A stretch of 64,000 bases of DNA from CAYFZO01 sp964347615 (lineage in GTDB: Bacteria > Pseudomonadota > Gammaproteobacteria > Poriferisulfidales > Oxydemutatoraceae): positions 1-64,000 of the forward strand of contig CAYFZO010000007.1 of NCBI GenBank assembly GCA_964347615.1. Direction: 5' to 3'. Both the position numbers and the translations under genes were made by a program. The notes below the pieces were generated by a model. That model was not told where the DNA came from, made no database searches, and saw only the letters and a list, made by a program, of their open reading frames with translations. This document shows, piece by piece, positions 29,223 through 37,125 of this stretch. The number at the start of each line of letters is the position of its first letter. The stretch's first letter is position 1.

Positions 29223-30140
29223 TTATTCCTTGTCCTTTTGGAACGCAGACAATGGCAGATTCAATACGCGCTGCTTAACTTCTTGCGGGCTGATCGGATC
29301 TTTCTGCACACGCTTACAGAGTTGCACAAGGTGCTGGCGCATTTCCTCAACCGGATGGTTGTTTCGTATTTGGATCAGGCGAACACCACGATCGTGCGCT
29401 GTATTGTACGCGGTGCTGTTTTCCGGGATCATATCCATCAGTATTATCCCATGACGGTTCATCCGTCCCACCTTGTCGTTGATCACTTCCGAGTTCCCTT
29501 TTCCGATAAGTCCGACTTCTATCCTGATCCAGCCCCGAGGTGTCTTCACTTCCGCATCCGTTTCCCGGCCTACCTCCCTATCCGCACCAACGTTCAGCCT
29601 GTAGTCTTCTGCTTCGCGCAGGCCGATAACCGTGAGCGCAGCTCCTGCGACGGCTCTTTCCAGCAATTTTCCGATCTTAGCTTTCCGTGATCCGCGAATG
29701 GTCAGTGTGGCGGTACCGCACCAAAGCAGCAAAGCCATCTCCCTCTTTTCCTGTGGGCGCGAAGCCTTCTCTATGCTAGACATTACGTCGTCAAAGACTG
29801 ATGGATAGTCGCTCTCCTGAATGCCAAGGTTCGTCGCGGTCTTTTTCGTCAGACCGATAAGCCATTGGCGCATTCTCCTGTCTTCCATATTTCCGGTCTC
29901 GACCATTTTTCGCAGTTGCGCTCGCCATTTTTCATCGTCTTTGGGGTATATCTTGGCCAATTTCGCCAGTTCGCGGTAAGTTTCTATCAGTGTTCGCCGT
30001 GTGGCATCCTCGAAGAACAGGCGGTAGTTGCCCCCCGTGAGAATCTTGGCGGTCACTTCACGCAAGCCACGGGGAGTGAAAGGATCCCAGCAAGGGTGTG
30101 TTCCCGAGCCGGTTGTCACTTGCTTAATCCGAACACGCAA
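29223..30140 (-). CDS. Type II restriction endonuclease, possibly CfrBI-like
   Basis: 305 codons from a TTG at 30140 that overlaps the methyltransferase end by 17 bases. A GTG at 30119, just after the methyltransferase stop and with GGA about 8 bases upstream, is an equally plausible start. The gene lies directly behind a DNA methyltransferase on the same strand, which makes the endonuclease partner the natural reading. The likely catalytic region is the TDAEVKTPRGW...IEVGLIGKGN...DKVGR segment, where a PD-(D/E)XK-like acidic/lysine arrangement can be drawn. I recall this kind of motif from the CfrBI family (site CCWWGG) but could not compare sequences, so the specificity is not assigned. The DNA is lower in GC than the flanks, consistent with horizontal transfer. 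Confidence 0.65.
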   Translation of the reverse strand: MRVRIKQVTTGSGTHPCWDPFTPRGLREVTAKILTGGNYRLFFEDATRRTLIETYRELAKLAKIYPKDDEKWRAQLRKMVETGNMEDRRMRQWLIGLTKKTATNLGIQESDYPSVFDDVMSSIEKASRPQEKREMALLLWCGTATLTIRGSRKAKIGKLLERAVAGAALTVIGLREAEDYRLNVGADREVGRETDAEVKTPRGWIRIEVGLIGKGNSEVINDKVGRMNRHGIILMDMIPENSTAYNTAHDRGVRLIQIRNNHPVEEMRQHLVQLCKRVQKDPISPQEVKQRVLNLPLSAFQKDKE

Positions 30141-31236
30141 AAAATTCCCAGTCGAGAACGTCCGGGGAGTGTTCCATGATCTCTCGATCTTGGCACTGTA
30201 TCCTGAAGTATCTTGCGTTTTTCTCGACCATCATAAACCGGCGGCCAAGGAAGCTGGCGACTCTCCCCGTGGTTCCCACCCCGGAGAAAGGATCAAGCAC
30301 CATATCGTTGACGAACGAGTAATAACGAATCACACGCTCCGCCAATGCCTCGGGAAATACAGCGGGATGCTTCTTGTGATGCGCCGGATGCAACCGCCAT
30401 ATATTTGTTCGCTCATAGTCGTCTCCAATCAGAGATTGGTGCAGAGCTTCCTGGTCCGGGTGGTGGCGCAAATTCCAGTCAATCAGTTTATCCGTCCTTT
30501 TCCGGTAGACGACGACGCTTTCCGTTATGCACACGGGCTTGTATTGCAACGGTTGCCTGTCGGCGGCAAAGCGACGTCCTCGGCCCAAATGCCAGCCCGC
30601 ACCCTCCGGCTTTTGCCAGATGATGTCATCCACGAACTCGAAACCGATCTTATCCAACACCGTGTGCAAGTCGAAGGTTATCGGCAAGCGCCTGCTGGCG
30701 GCATTCCGATGAGGGCGACGAACTAGCACTGGGCTCGTATTCACCACGAGAAAGCGACCTTCGGACAGTACATGATGGCACCGCGAGAAGACCTCCCTCA
30801 GCATTCCCAAGTAATCCGAATAACTTTCGCTCTCGTGATACTCGGGCTTGGCGTTGAAATACGGTGGAGACGTAAATACCAGTTGCGCCGATCCCGGAGG
30901 ATAATCGGCCAGTGCATATCGCGCATCCCCGAGCACAATGCGCGATGGTATCGGTCTGAAAGTTATCTCGGCTAAATGCCTGGTTTTCGGCGAGCGGCGG
31001 CGGGAAGATTGCTTTTCCTTTTCGCAACGCTGAACTGCCAGCGACAGGTTCGTGCTAAATACCACTTTCCCCCCGGCCACCCGCACTTCCCCGACCGACT
31101 CCTTACCGTTATAGCGAGCCAATAGCGCGACGCGCCACTGCTCCAGCCTGTCGTCATATTCGGGCAGACCGAGGGCAACGTCTATTCTGTTCGCAAGCCA
31201 ATCCCTGACGATTGAGCGGACAGTCGCTGCGTTCAT
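30124..31236 (-). CDS. DNA (cytosine-N4 or adenine-N6) methyltransferase of a type II system
   Basis: 370 codons from an ATG at 31236. The frame is open further upstream, but that extension is proline/arginine-rich shadow sequence, and the ATG overlaps the stop of a small upstream ORF as ATGA. The catalytic motif TSPPY (motif IV, preceded by VLGDAR) comes before the AdoMet-binding motif DPFSGVGTTG near the C-terminus, the order of beta-class amino methyltransferases. TSPPY is typical of N4-cytosine enzymes. It would protect the host DNA from the endonuclease encoded immediately downstream. The two genes are read in the same direction with the methyltransferase first. Confidence 0.88.
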   Translation of the reverse strand: MNAATVRSIVRDWLANRIDVALGLPEYDDRLEQWRVALLARYNGKESVGEVRVAGGKVVFSTNLSLAVQRCEKEKQSSRRRSPKTRHLAEITFRPIPSRIVLGDARYALADYPPGSAQLVFTSPPYFNAKPEYHESESYSDYLGMLREVFSRCHHVLSEGRFLVVNTSPVLVRRPHRNAASRRLPITFDLHTVLDKIGFEFVDDIIWQKPEGAGWHLGRGRRFAADRQPLQYKPVCITESVVVYRKRTDKLIDWNLRHHPDQEALHQSLIGDDYERTNIWRLHPAHHKKHPAVFPEALAERVIRYYSFVNDMVLDPFSGVGTTGRVASFLGRRFMMVEKNARYFRIQCQDREIMEHSPDVLDWEFFACSD

Positions 31237-31475
31237 TGCCCGGGGGTGCCTCCCACGGCCACCAAGGGGCGCAGGCGGGCGAGTCCGTCCGGGTAATGGG
31301 TGCGCAGGTAGGCGAGGGTCGTTAGGGCGTCCTCGCGCCTCCGGGAGCAGAGCAGGCTGGACCGGAGGCCGTCTCCGTCCTGCTCCAACAGCAGACACGG
31401 CTCAAAGCGCACCGCCGAAATCGGCAGCGCGGCGAGCGGGTCCGGGACAATGCTCCATGTTTGGGAGTGTAGCAC
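31233..31475 (-). CDS. Small hypothetical protein translationally coupled to the methyltransferase
   Basis: 80 codons from a GTG at 31475. Its stop overlaps the methyltransferase ATG (ATGA), the usual sign of translational coupling. The composition is that of a globular protein (SSLLCSRRREDAL, TLAYLRTHYPDGLARL helix-like segments). Restriction systems often have a small controller gene in this place, but I cannot see a helix-turn-helix, so a C-protein role is not supported. It may instead be the remaining C-terminal part of a gene cut by the island boundary, because the 56-bp repeat begins 10 bases upstream of its start. Confidence 0.45.
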   Translation of the reverse strand: MLHSQTWSIVPDPLAALPISAVRFEPCLLLEQDGDGLRSSLLCSRRREDALTTLAYLRTHYPDGLARLRPLVAVGGTPGQ

Positions 31476-31484
31476 GTGGCTGGG

Positions 31485-31540
31485 CCACGTTCACCTCGGG
31501 CGCAACACGGGAGAGGCGAGGAGGACGAGACCGGAGCGCG
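31485..31540. repeat. 56-bp dispersed direct repeat, copy B (right of restriction island)
   Basis: Same orientation as copy A at 28979-29034. It begins CCACGTTCACC and contains ACGGGAGAGGCGAG. It lies between the small ORF at 31233-31475 and the rpmB promoter region. See copy A for the comparison. Confidence 0.7.
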
Positions 31541-31621
31541 TCTTGTGCCGTGTAAGGACTTGATAGACGAAGGGCTTTCTGTTATTTTCGCCGCTCTTTT
31601 GAACCCGAATAAAGCGGAAAA

Positions 31622-31858
31622 ATGTCAAGAATCTGCCAAATAACCGGCAAAAAGCCGATGAGCGGCAACAACGTCTCTCACGCACACAACAAAACCCGCA
31701 GACGCTTTCTGCCCAATCTGCATACGCTCAGGTTCTGGCTCGACAAAGAGAGCCGCTGGGTGAAGCTGCGCGTGTCGAGGAAAGGCTTGCGCATCATAAA
31801 CAAAAAGGGCATCGAGGCGGCGCTTGACGAAGCCCGCAAGCAAGGCATCAAAGTCTGA
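31622..31858 (+). CDS. rpmB: 50S ribosomal protein L28
   Basis: 78 codons, the standard length. The start MSRICQITGKKPMSGNNVSH is the conserved N-terminus of proteobacterial L28, followed by the RRRFLPNL and RFWL segments. L28 is a basic protein of the large ribosomal subunit. The ATG at 31622 fits the family start. rpmG follows after 23 bases on the same strand, the usual rpmB-rpmG pair, so the two are very likely one transcript. Confidence 0.97.
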   Translation: MSRICQITGKKPMSGNNVSHAHNKTRRRFLPNLHTLRFWLDKESRWVKLRVSRKGLRIINKKGIEAALDEARKQGIKV

Positions 31859-31881
31859 ACAAAGCTTCAGGAGGTTCAGCA

Positions 31882-32043
31882 GTGGCAACGCGCGAAAAAA
31901 TAAAACTCGTTTCAACGGCCGGCACCGGGCACTATTACACGACGACCAAAAACAAGCGCAACACGACCGAAAAGCTCGAAATGAAGAAGTTTGACCCGGT
32001 CATCCGAAAGCACACGCTTTATAAGGAAGACAAGATCAAGTAG
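31882..32043 (+). CDS. rpmG: 50S ribosomal protein L33
   Basis: 53 codons with a GTG start at 31882 and a strong CAGGAGG Shine-Dalgarno sequence 8 bases upstream. MATREKIKLVS, GHYYTTTKNKR and MKKFDP are characteristic of the cysteine-free proteobacterial L33. It was missed as an open reading frame of reasonable size because of its length. The last 24 codons and the stop are duplicated in tandem immediately downstream (32159 onward), but that copy has no start and no ribosome site. Confidence 0.96.
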   Translation: MATREKIKLVSTAGTGHYYTTTKNKRNTTEKLEMKKFDPVIRKHTLYKEDKIK

Positions 32044-32346
32044 CCGCCCGGCGAAAGCCGCTTATTCCCTGATTCGAGAAAAATCAGGCGAGGAACCCGA
32101 AACAACCACCGAAACAACCGGGCGAAGTGCCCGGCGAAAGCAAAGTCAGGCCGTCGTCAAAGCTCGAAATGAAGAAGTTTGACCCGGTCATCCGAAAGCA
32201 CACGCTTTATAAGGAAGACAAGATCAAGTAGCCGCCCGGCGAAAGCCGCTTATTCCCTGATTCGAGAAAAATCGGGCGAGGAACCCGAAACAACCACCGA
32301 AACAACCGGGCGAAGCGCCCGGCGAAAGCAAAGTTAGGCCGTCGTC
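31971..32346. repeat. 188-bp tandem duplication spanning the rpmG 3' end and the desaturase 3' end
   Basis: Copy 1 is 31971-32158 and copy 2 is 32159-32346, with only a handful of differences. Each unit contains the last 24 codons of rpmG, the convergent intergenic region with its hairpins, and the last codons of the desaturase gene on the other strand. The duplication is clean: one intact rpmG stays on the left and one intact desaturase end on the right, so both proteins keep their normal ends. Confidence 0.92.
32297..32322 (-). terminator. Hairpin terminator of the desaturase gene (and its duplicate copy)
   Basis: On the minus strand CCGGGCG-CTT-CGCCCGG forms a perfect 7-bp stem with a 3-base loop (32306-32322), followed by TTGTTT. 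It starts 12 bases after the desaturase stop codon. The duplicated unit carries a near copy at 32118-32134 with one stem change (CCGGGCGAAGTGCCCGG on the + strand), which may serve rpmG from the other side. Confidence 0.5.
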
Positions 32347-33536
32347 GGCTCGACCCGGGTGTCGCCCTTGATTCTGCGGGCGAACTCTTCGAGCACGTGC
32401 AACCCGCTTTGCTCGGCCTGACGGCACCACTCGAGCAATTCAATCCTCAGCTTCTCGTGGTCGCCGCGCAAATCGTGCCACAACGATTGCAGACGGTGCC
32501 GGAATTCATAGACCGTCTTCAGCGTCTCGTTGTTCTTCATCGCGCGGCTCAAGTGATTGTGGTCTCGGGCGACGACGTTTTTTTCGTGGTGAAAAAACGG
32601 CTTGCGCACCCCTTTCAAAAGTTGCTGGTAGGAACCTCTTGCGCGTTTGAGCTCCTGCTTGAACACGGGCCGCATGACCGTGTCAACGTATTCCGCCATC
32701 ACGTGAACCCGCCCGTTCAAGAGCGTCTGCACGGTTTCCAAATCGAGACGAGACACTCGCCGCACCACCCGGTGCGACGGCATCACCCGCTTCACCTGCG
32801 CCAGCCTCAAACCCTGCAAAAGCCTGATGTACAACCAACCGACGTCAAACTCCCAAGCCCGCGCCGACAATTTCGCCGACCCCGGAAAAGCGTGGTGATT
32901 GTTGTGCAGTTCCTCGCCGCCGATCAACAGCCCGACGTTGCCGAGGTTGGTCGAATCATCCCCGGTTTCATAGTTGCGGTAGCCGAAGAAGTGCCCGCCG
33001 CCGTTGATGACCCCGGCGGCGAAGAACGGAATCCACATCGCCTGCACCGCCCATATCGAAATGCCCCAGAAGCCAAACACAACGTAGTCCACCGCGAGCA
33101 ATGCAATTATGCCTCTATTCGGATATTTGCCGTAAAGGTTTTTTTCAACCCAATCCTGCGGTGTCCCACGCCCGTAAGTCTCGAGCGTCGCCTTGTTGGC
33201 GGCTTCCTCGCGGTACAGCTCGGCGCCGCTGAACAAGACTTTCAGGAAACCGTGGGTTCTCGGGCTGTGAGGATCGTCGTCGGTTTCGACCACCGCGTGG
33301 TGTTTGCGGTGAATCGCCACCCATTCGCGCGTAATCATGCCGGTCGTAAGCCACAACCAAAAACGCATCGGATGAGTTACCGCCGGATGAAACTCAACCG
33401 CAAGATGCGCTTGAGAGCGGTGCAGGAAAAGCGTCACGCAAGCGATGGTGACGTGGGTCATCGCCAACGCGACGACGACGTACCCCCACCACGGCAAACT
33501 TAACAGCCCGTTACCGGTCACAACGTCGTTCAACAT
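32334..33536 (-). CDS. Acyl-CoA / fatty-acid delta-9 desaturase (DesC family)
   Basis: 400 codons. The three histidine boxes of membrane diiron desaturases are present: HRSQAH (39-44), HRKHH (76-80) and HNNHH (211-215). Hydrophobic segments around residues 16-38, 55-70 and 143-180 form the membrane part. The enzyme introduces a double bond into saturated acyl chains at the inner membrane, adjusting membrane fluidity. Residues after about 240 form a long, charged C-terminal extension without known domains. The gene is convergent with rpmG, and its last codons lie in the right copy of the 188-bp duplication. Confidence 0.93.
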   Translation of the reverse strand: MLNDVVTGNGLLSLPWWGYVVVALAMTHVTIACVTLFLHRSQAHLAVEFHPAVTHPMRFWLWLTTGMITREWVAIHRKHHAVVETDDDPHSPRTHGFLKVLFSGAELYREEAANKATLETYGRGTPQDWVEKNLYGKYPNRGIIALLAVDYVVFGFWGISIWAVQAMWIPFFAAGVINGGGHFFGYRNYETGDDSTNLGNVGLLIGGEELHNNHHAFPGSAKLSARAWEFDVGWLYIRLLQGLRLAQVKRVMPSHRVVRRVSRLDLETVQTLLNGRVHVMAEYVDTVMRPVFKQELKRARGSYQQLLKGVRKPFFHHEKNVVARDHNHLSRAMKNNETLKTVYEFRHRLQSLWHDLRGDHEKLRIELLEWCRQAEQSGLHVLEEFARRIKGDTRVEPTTA

Positions 33537-33860
33537 GGTTTTTCAGTGAGATTTTTGCAGCGGTGCTCGCCGGTCTTGGCCGGGAAACGCGCATAACCTT
33601 ACGCGAACTCCGGGACGTAGTCAAAAAGAGCGATATCCCGCGTTCACCGGAGCAAACGCCGGTATCCCTCACGGGTGCTCCACGGCTGCCCGACAACGAC
33701 GCCTTCGCGCCCGGTCGCCCAGCCCCGGAAGCCCGGCGGAGACAGGGTGGCTGTATCGATGCCCGGCCGCCCGGCACCCGCCGCCGAACCCGCACCTTAC
33801 GCACGGGAGCGATTCACCCGCGCCGCGCAAGCTCCGTCTCGGGGACGTCGCCGCAGCGGG
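33537..33860. other. Spacer between the glycosylase and desaturase genes
   Basis: 324 bases of high-GC sequence upstream of the desaturase start. The open frames here are proline/arginine-rich and shift between strands, so I do not believe they are genes. It presumably holds the desaturase promoter, but I cannot point to a convincing -35/-10 pair. No repeat or RNA structure was recognised. Confidence 0.5.
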
Positions 33861-34355
33861 TTAGAGGTAATCGCACACCACCCGCCACGCGGCAAGCTTC
33901 TGCTCGAAAGTCAAACGCGCGTTCGCCGGGCTTGTCGAGGGCAATTCAAGGGTCTCCGGCGTCGAGACCGTCCGCAAATGCCGGCGAAAGGAAGCACCCG
34001 CTTTCCTGCCGTTCAGCAACACCACGTTGATCGAAGTGCACCGGTCGAGCATTTCGGCGATGGCGTTGGGCTCCTCGCTCGAGGGCACAATCGCGGCGTC
34101 GAGGCTGCCGTCACGCTCGCAGCGTTTGAGCACGTCCCACAACGCGAGGTTCGCCCGCCGCAACGCGGCGACGCGCCGATGGTACGGAAGGTCGGCGGTG
34201 AATCCAAGCAAAGCACCCATGATTCGCCAGAAAGCGTTGTTCGGATGCGCGTAATATTGCCGGCGGCGCAAAGACTCCACGCTCGGCATCGACCCCAGTA
34301 TCAACACTCTCGGCCTGGGCGGAAGAATCGGAGGAAAGCCCGTAACCTTATTCAT
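33861..34355 (-). CDS. Hypoxanthine-DNA (deoxyinosine) glycosylase, uracil-DNA glycosylase superfamily
   Basis: 164 codons. The segments RVLILGSMPSVESL near the N-terminus, YYAHPNNAFWRIM and the C-terminal LPSTSPAN are the hallmarks of the DNA-deoxyinosine glycosylase branch of the uracil-DNA glycosylase superfamily. These enzymes remove deaminated adenine (hypoxanthine) from DNA in base-excision repair. The ATG at 34355 overlaps the hyuA stop as ATGA, so it is probably translated with hyuA. The metabolic reason for this pairing is not apparent. Confidence 0.88.
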   Translation of the reverse strand: MNKVTGFPPILPPRPRVLILGSMPSVESLRRRQYYAHPNNAFWRIMGALLGFTADLPYHRRVAALRRANLALWDVLKRCERDGSLDAAIVPSSEEPNAIAEMLDRCTSINVVLLNGRKAGASFRRHLRTVSTPETLELPSTSPANARLTFEQKLAAWRVVCDYL

Positions 34356-36307
34356 GGGTTCTCAAGCTGCAAGTTGCCGAAACCGTCCAGAGACGCACGC
34401 CAACCCTCCTCGACGTAAACGGTCGAGGTCGGCTCGACGATCAAGGCGGGGCCTGAGACCAGCTTGCCCGCAAGGTCGGCGCGCCGGTAAACCATCGGTT
34501 TGCCCGGCTCGGCCGCCGACCGGTGCAACGACGAGGGCGACGAAGGCGGCGACGCCGCGACGCCGCGCCCGGCGGCGGCGCTTTTGAGCGGGGATTCCGA
34601 GAAAACGCTGACCCGAAGCGTCACCAACTCGACCGCCGCGTCCAAGACGTAGCCGTGGTGAGCTCGGTGCGCCTCGTGAAAAGCTTGCGCAATCTTGGTC
34701 AAGGGACGACGTTCGAGCGTCAAGCAATGCGACTGTCCCGCGTAACGCAGCTCGGCGGTTTCGGCGACGTCAAAGACGCCGATGCCTTGCGTACGCATCT
34801 CACCGCCTGCTTCTTCGCGCAACCGCTGATACACGGCGTCCACGGCTTGCTGTTCCGCGGCCGCGACGTCAACGCACAGCGTACGTGACTTTTGCAAACC
34901 GCGCGGCGCGATCAACATGCCGAAAGCCGACAAGACGCCGGCGTGAGCCGGCACGATCACCCTGCGGATTTTCATGCCCTCGGCCAAGGTGCAGACGTGC
35001 AGACCGCCCGCCGCGCCGAAACCGACGAGCGTGAACTCCGACGGGTCGTGCCCTTTCTGCACCGACACGACCTTGAGCGCCTGTTCCATCTGCTCGTTGG
35101 CGACGTCCATCACGCCTTGCGCGACGCCGGCGACGCTTTTGCCGAGCGCTTCGGCCAGCGGCTCAAACGCCCGCACCGCGGCGGCACGGTCGAGCGTCAA
35201 CGACCCGCCGAGCCTCTCGGGCAGACGCCCGAGCAGCAAATTGGCGTCGGTTACGGTCGGACGACCGCCGCCACGCCCGTAACAGGCGGGGCCCGGCGAC
35301 GCGCCGGCCGACTGCGGCCCCACCCGCAACAAACCGCCTTCGTCAACGTAAGCGATCGAGCCGCCGCCCGACCCGACCGTGTGGACGTCCACCATCGGAG
35401 CGGCGATCGGGTAGGGCCCGATGCGTCCTTCGGTCGTCAAAGCAACGTCGCCGACGATAACCGACACGTCGGTCGAGGTGCCCCCCATGTCGAAGCTCAG
35501 CACTTTGCTCGCGCCGGCGGCGGCGGCAACGTGACGCGCCGCGATGACGCCGCCCGCGGGCCCCGACAGCAGCAGGTTGACTGCGTAGTCTCCGGCCTTA
35601 TCCGCGACGATGGTCTTGCCGTGGCTCTGCATGACGCTGACGTTCGCCGACGGCAACGACGCATCGAGACGCTTGAGATAGCGGCGCATAATCGGGCCGA
35701 CGTAGGCGTTCAGCCAAGTCGCTATGCCGCGTTCGTATTCACCGCTCTCGGCGAGCACGTCCGAGGAACGCGACACGAAATAATCGTCCTCCAGAGCCTG
35801 CGCGATCATCCTCTCGAAGCGGTCGTCCATGAATGAGAACAGCAAATTGATCGCCACCGCTTCGGGCGCCAGCTCGGCAAGACGCATCTTCAAGGCCTCG
35901 ACGTCGCCCGGCGTCAGAGTCTCGACCACCTCACCCCGAGCACCGACGCGTCCGCCGGTTTCAAGACACAGCTCGGGCGCAACCGGCGGCGGAACGGGTT
36001 CAGGCGTCAGACGATAAATCTCAGGACGGGCTTGTCGGCCAATCGTCAACACGTCGCCGAAACCACGGTTGGCGACGTAGGCGGTCTTTACGCCCTTTCC
36101 CTCGAGCACCGCGTTGGTGCCGACGGTCGAACCATGCACCACGTCCGGCGCCCGTCGCGGCGAAAGGCCGAGGGAACGCACCCCTTCGATAATCGCCTTT
36201 TCGGGCGCGTCGGGCGTCGACAGCTGCTTGTGCACCCGAAACTCGCCGTCGTCGTACAGAATCAGGTCGGTGAAAGTGCCACCGGTGTCGACGCCCAGGA
36301 GTTTCAC
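34352..36307 (-). CDS. hyuA: Hydantoinase A / 5-oxoprolinase family subunit
   Basis: 651 codons from a GTG at 36307 preceded by AGGAGG. The start gives KLLGVDTGGTFTDLI, the conserved ATP-binding N-terminus of the family. FDMGGTSTDVS near the middle is the second phosphate-binding motif, and VPAHAGVLSAFGML is also typical. With the B subunit it forms an ATP-dependent amidohydrolase acting on hydantoins or 5-oxoproline; the substrate cannot be read from sequence. The frame is open upstream to 36697 only because a 338-bp duplication placed a second copy of the 5' end there. The B subunit is not adjacent but lies 2.4 kb upstream beyond ilvA. Confidence 0.93.
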   Translation of the reverse strand: MKLLGVDTGGTFTDLILYDDGEFRVHKQLSTPDAPEKAIIEGVRSLGLSPRRAPDVVHGSTVGTNAVLEGKGVKTAYVANRGFGDVLTIGRQARPEIYRLTPEPVPPPVAPELCLETGGRVGARGEVVETLTPGDVEALKMRLAELAPEAVAINLLFSFMDDRFERMIAQALEDDYFVSRSSDVLAESGEYERGIATWLNAYVGPIMRRYLKRLDASLPSANVSVMQSHGKTIVADKAGDYAVNLLLSGPAGGVIAARHVAAAAGASKVLSFDMGGTSTDVSVIVGDVALTTEGRIGPYPIAAPMVDVHTVGSGGGSIAYVDEGGLLRVGPQSAGASPGPACYGRGGGRPTVTDANLLLGRLPERLGGSLTLDRAAAVRAFEPLAEALGKSVAGVAQGVMDVANEQMEQALKVVSVQKGHDPSEFTLVGFGAAGGLHVCTLAEGMKIRRVIVPAHAGVLSAFGMLIAPRGLQKSRTLCVDVAAAEQQAVDAVYQRLREEAGGEMRTQGIGVFDVAETAELRYAGQSHCLTLERRPLTKIAQAFHEAHRAHHGYVLDAAVELVTLRVSVFSESPLKSAAAGRGVAASPPSSPSSLHRSAAEPGKPMVYRRADLAGKLVSGPALIVEPTSTVYVEEGWRASLDGFGNLQLENP

Positions 36308-36756
36308 GGCCTCCTCGATGTCCGCGACGCCCGGTGAGACGAAGCGAAACGGCTGCCAAGCCCGGTTGCCGTACGCCGCGACGGGCTCACCCGCGCAGAC
36401 GGTTGGAGAAACGAACAAGCGGTCTTTACGCCCTTTCCCTCGAGCACCGCGTTGGTGCCGACGGTCGAACCGTGCACCACGTCCGGCGCCCGTCGCGGCG
36501 AAAGGCCGAGGGAACGCACCCCTTCGATAATCGCCTTTTCGGGCGCGTCGGGCGTCGACAGCTGCTTGTGCACCCGAAACTCGCCGTCGTCGTACAGAAT
36601 CAGGTCGGTGAAAGTGCCACCGGTGTCGACGCCCAGGAGTTTCACGGCCTCCTCGATGTCCGCGACGCCCGGTGAGACGAAGCGAAACGGCTGCCAAGCC
36701 CGGTTGCCGTACGCCGCGACGGGCTCACCCGCGCAGACGGTTGGAGAAACGAACAA
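36081..36756. repeat. 338-bp tandem duplication of the hyuA 5' region
   Basis: Copies 36081-36418 and 36419-36756 differ at essentially one base (CGAACCATGCAC versus CGAACCGTGCAC). Each contains the upstream region, ribosome site, GTG start and first 75 codons of hyuA. The unit length is not a multiple of three, so the outer copy is out of frame with the intact gene. Near-identity indicates a recent event or an assembly artefact. Confidence 0.95.
36304..36645 (-). pseudogene. Truncated duplicate of the hyuA N-terminus
   Basis: The outer copy of the duplication keeps AGGAGG and the GTG at 36645 and encodes the first 75 residues of HyuA. It then runs out of frame through the inner copy for about 38 further residues. 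Its TGA at 36304-36306 overlaps the GTG of intact hyuA (GTGA), so the duplication has created an upstream ORF that could be translationally coupled to the real gene. The product would lack most of the ATPase domain and is unlikely to be functional. Confidence 0.75.
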
Positions 36757-36804
36757 CTTATGGTACGGTCTTGCTCCTGTCGCCGCTCGGCGGAGGAGGA
36801 AAAC

Positions 36805-37083
36805 GTGGCTGCGCTTGAAAATGCTCTCAGTTTTGTCACTGCAACGGTCCTGTTGGTGGTTGCTTGGCTTGTCTACCTGTGGCTCAACAACCTGGTTTCA
36901 AGGATGCGAGGTTCCCCGCTCCAGGAAGTCGCCGGAGGCTTGCTCAGCTTCGCGCTGTTCGTCGCGATCGGAGCGGTCCTGTATTTTCTCGCGGTACCGC
37001 TTGCAATGGGCGTCATCACGATTTCCGTGTTGCTGATGCTCAGCTACGTCGTGCGCAAAAGCCTGCCTTCAAAATCGGCCTGA
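36805..37083 (+). CDS. Small integral membrane protein of unknown function
   Basis: 92 codons from a GTG at 36805, chosen because GGAGGA lies 6 bases upstream; the frame is open back to 36760. Three hydrophobic segments are visible: LSFVTATVLLVVAWLVYLWL near the N-terminus, then GLLSFALFVAIGAVLYFLAV and MGVITISVLLMLSYVV. The protein ends in a short basic tail. I do not recognise a family. It sits divergent to hyuA and convergent to ilvA, so its neighbours give no clue to its job. Confidence 0.65.
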   Translation: MAALENALSFVTATVLLVVAWLVYLWLNNLVSRMRGSPLQEVAGGLLSFALFVAIGAVLYFLAVPLAMGVITISVLLMLSYVVRKSLPSKSA

Positions 37084-37125
37084 GCTTTCTGGCGTCGCCT
37101 TTCGGCAAACCGCGCCGACGACGCC

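Noticed and set aside
36308..36697. Upstream extension of hyuA to the ATG at 36697
   Set aside because: The extension is the out-of-frame duplicate of the hyuA 5' end; the GTG at 36307 has the ribosome site and the conserved N-terminus.
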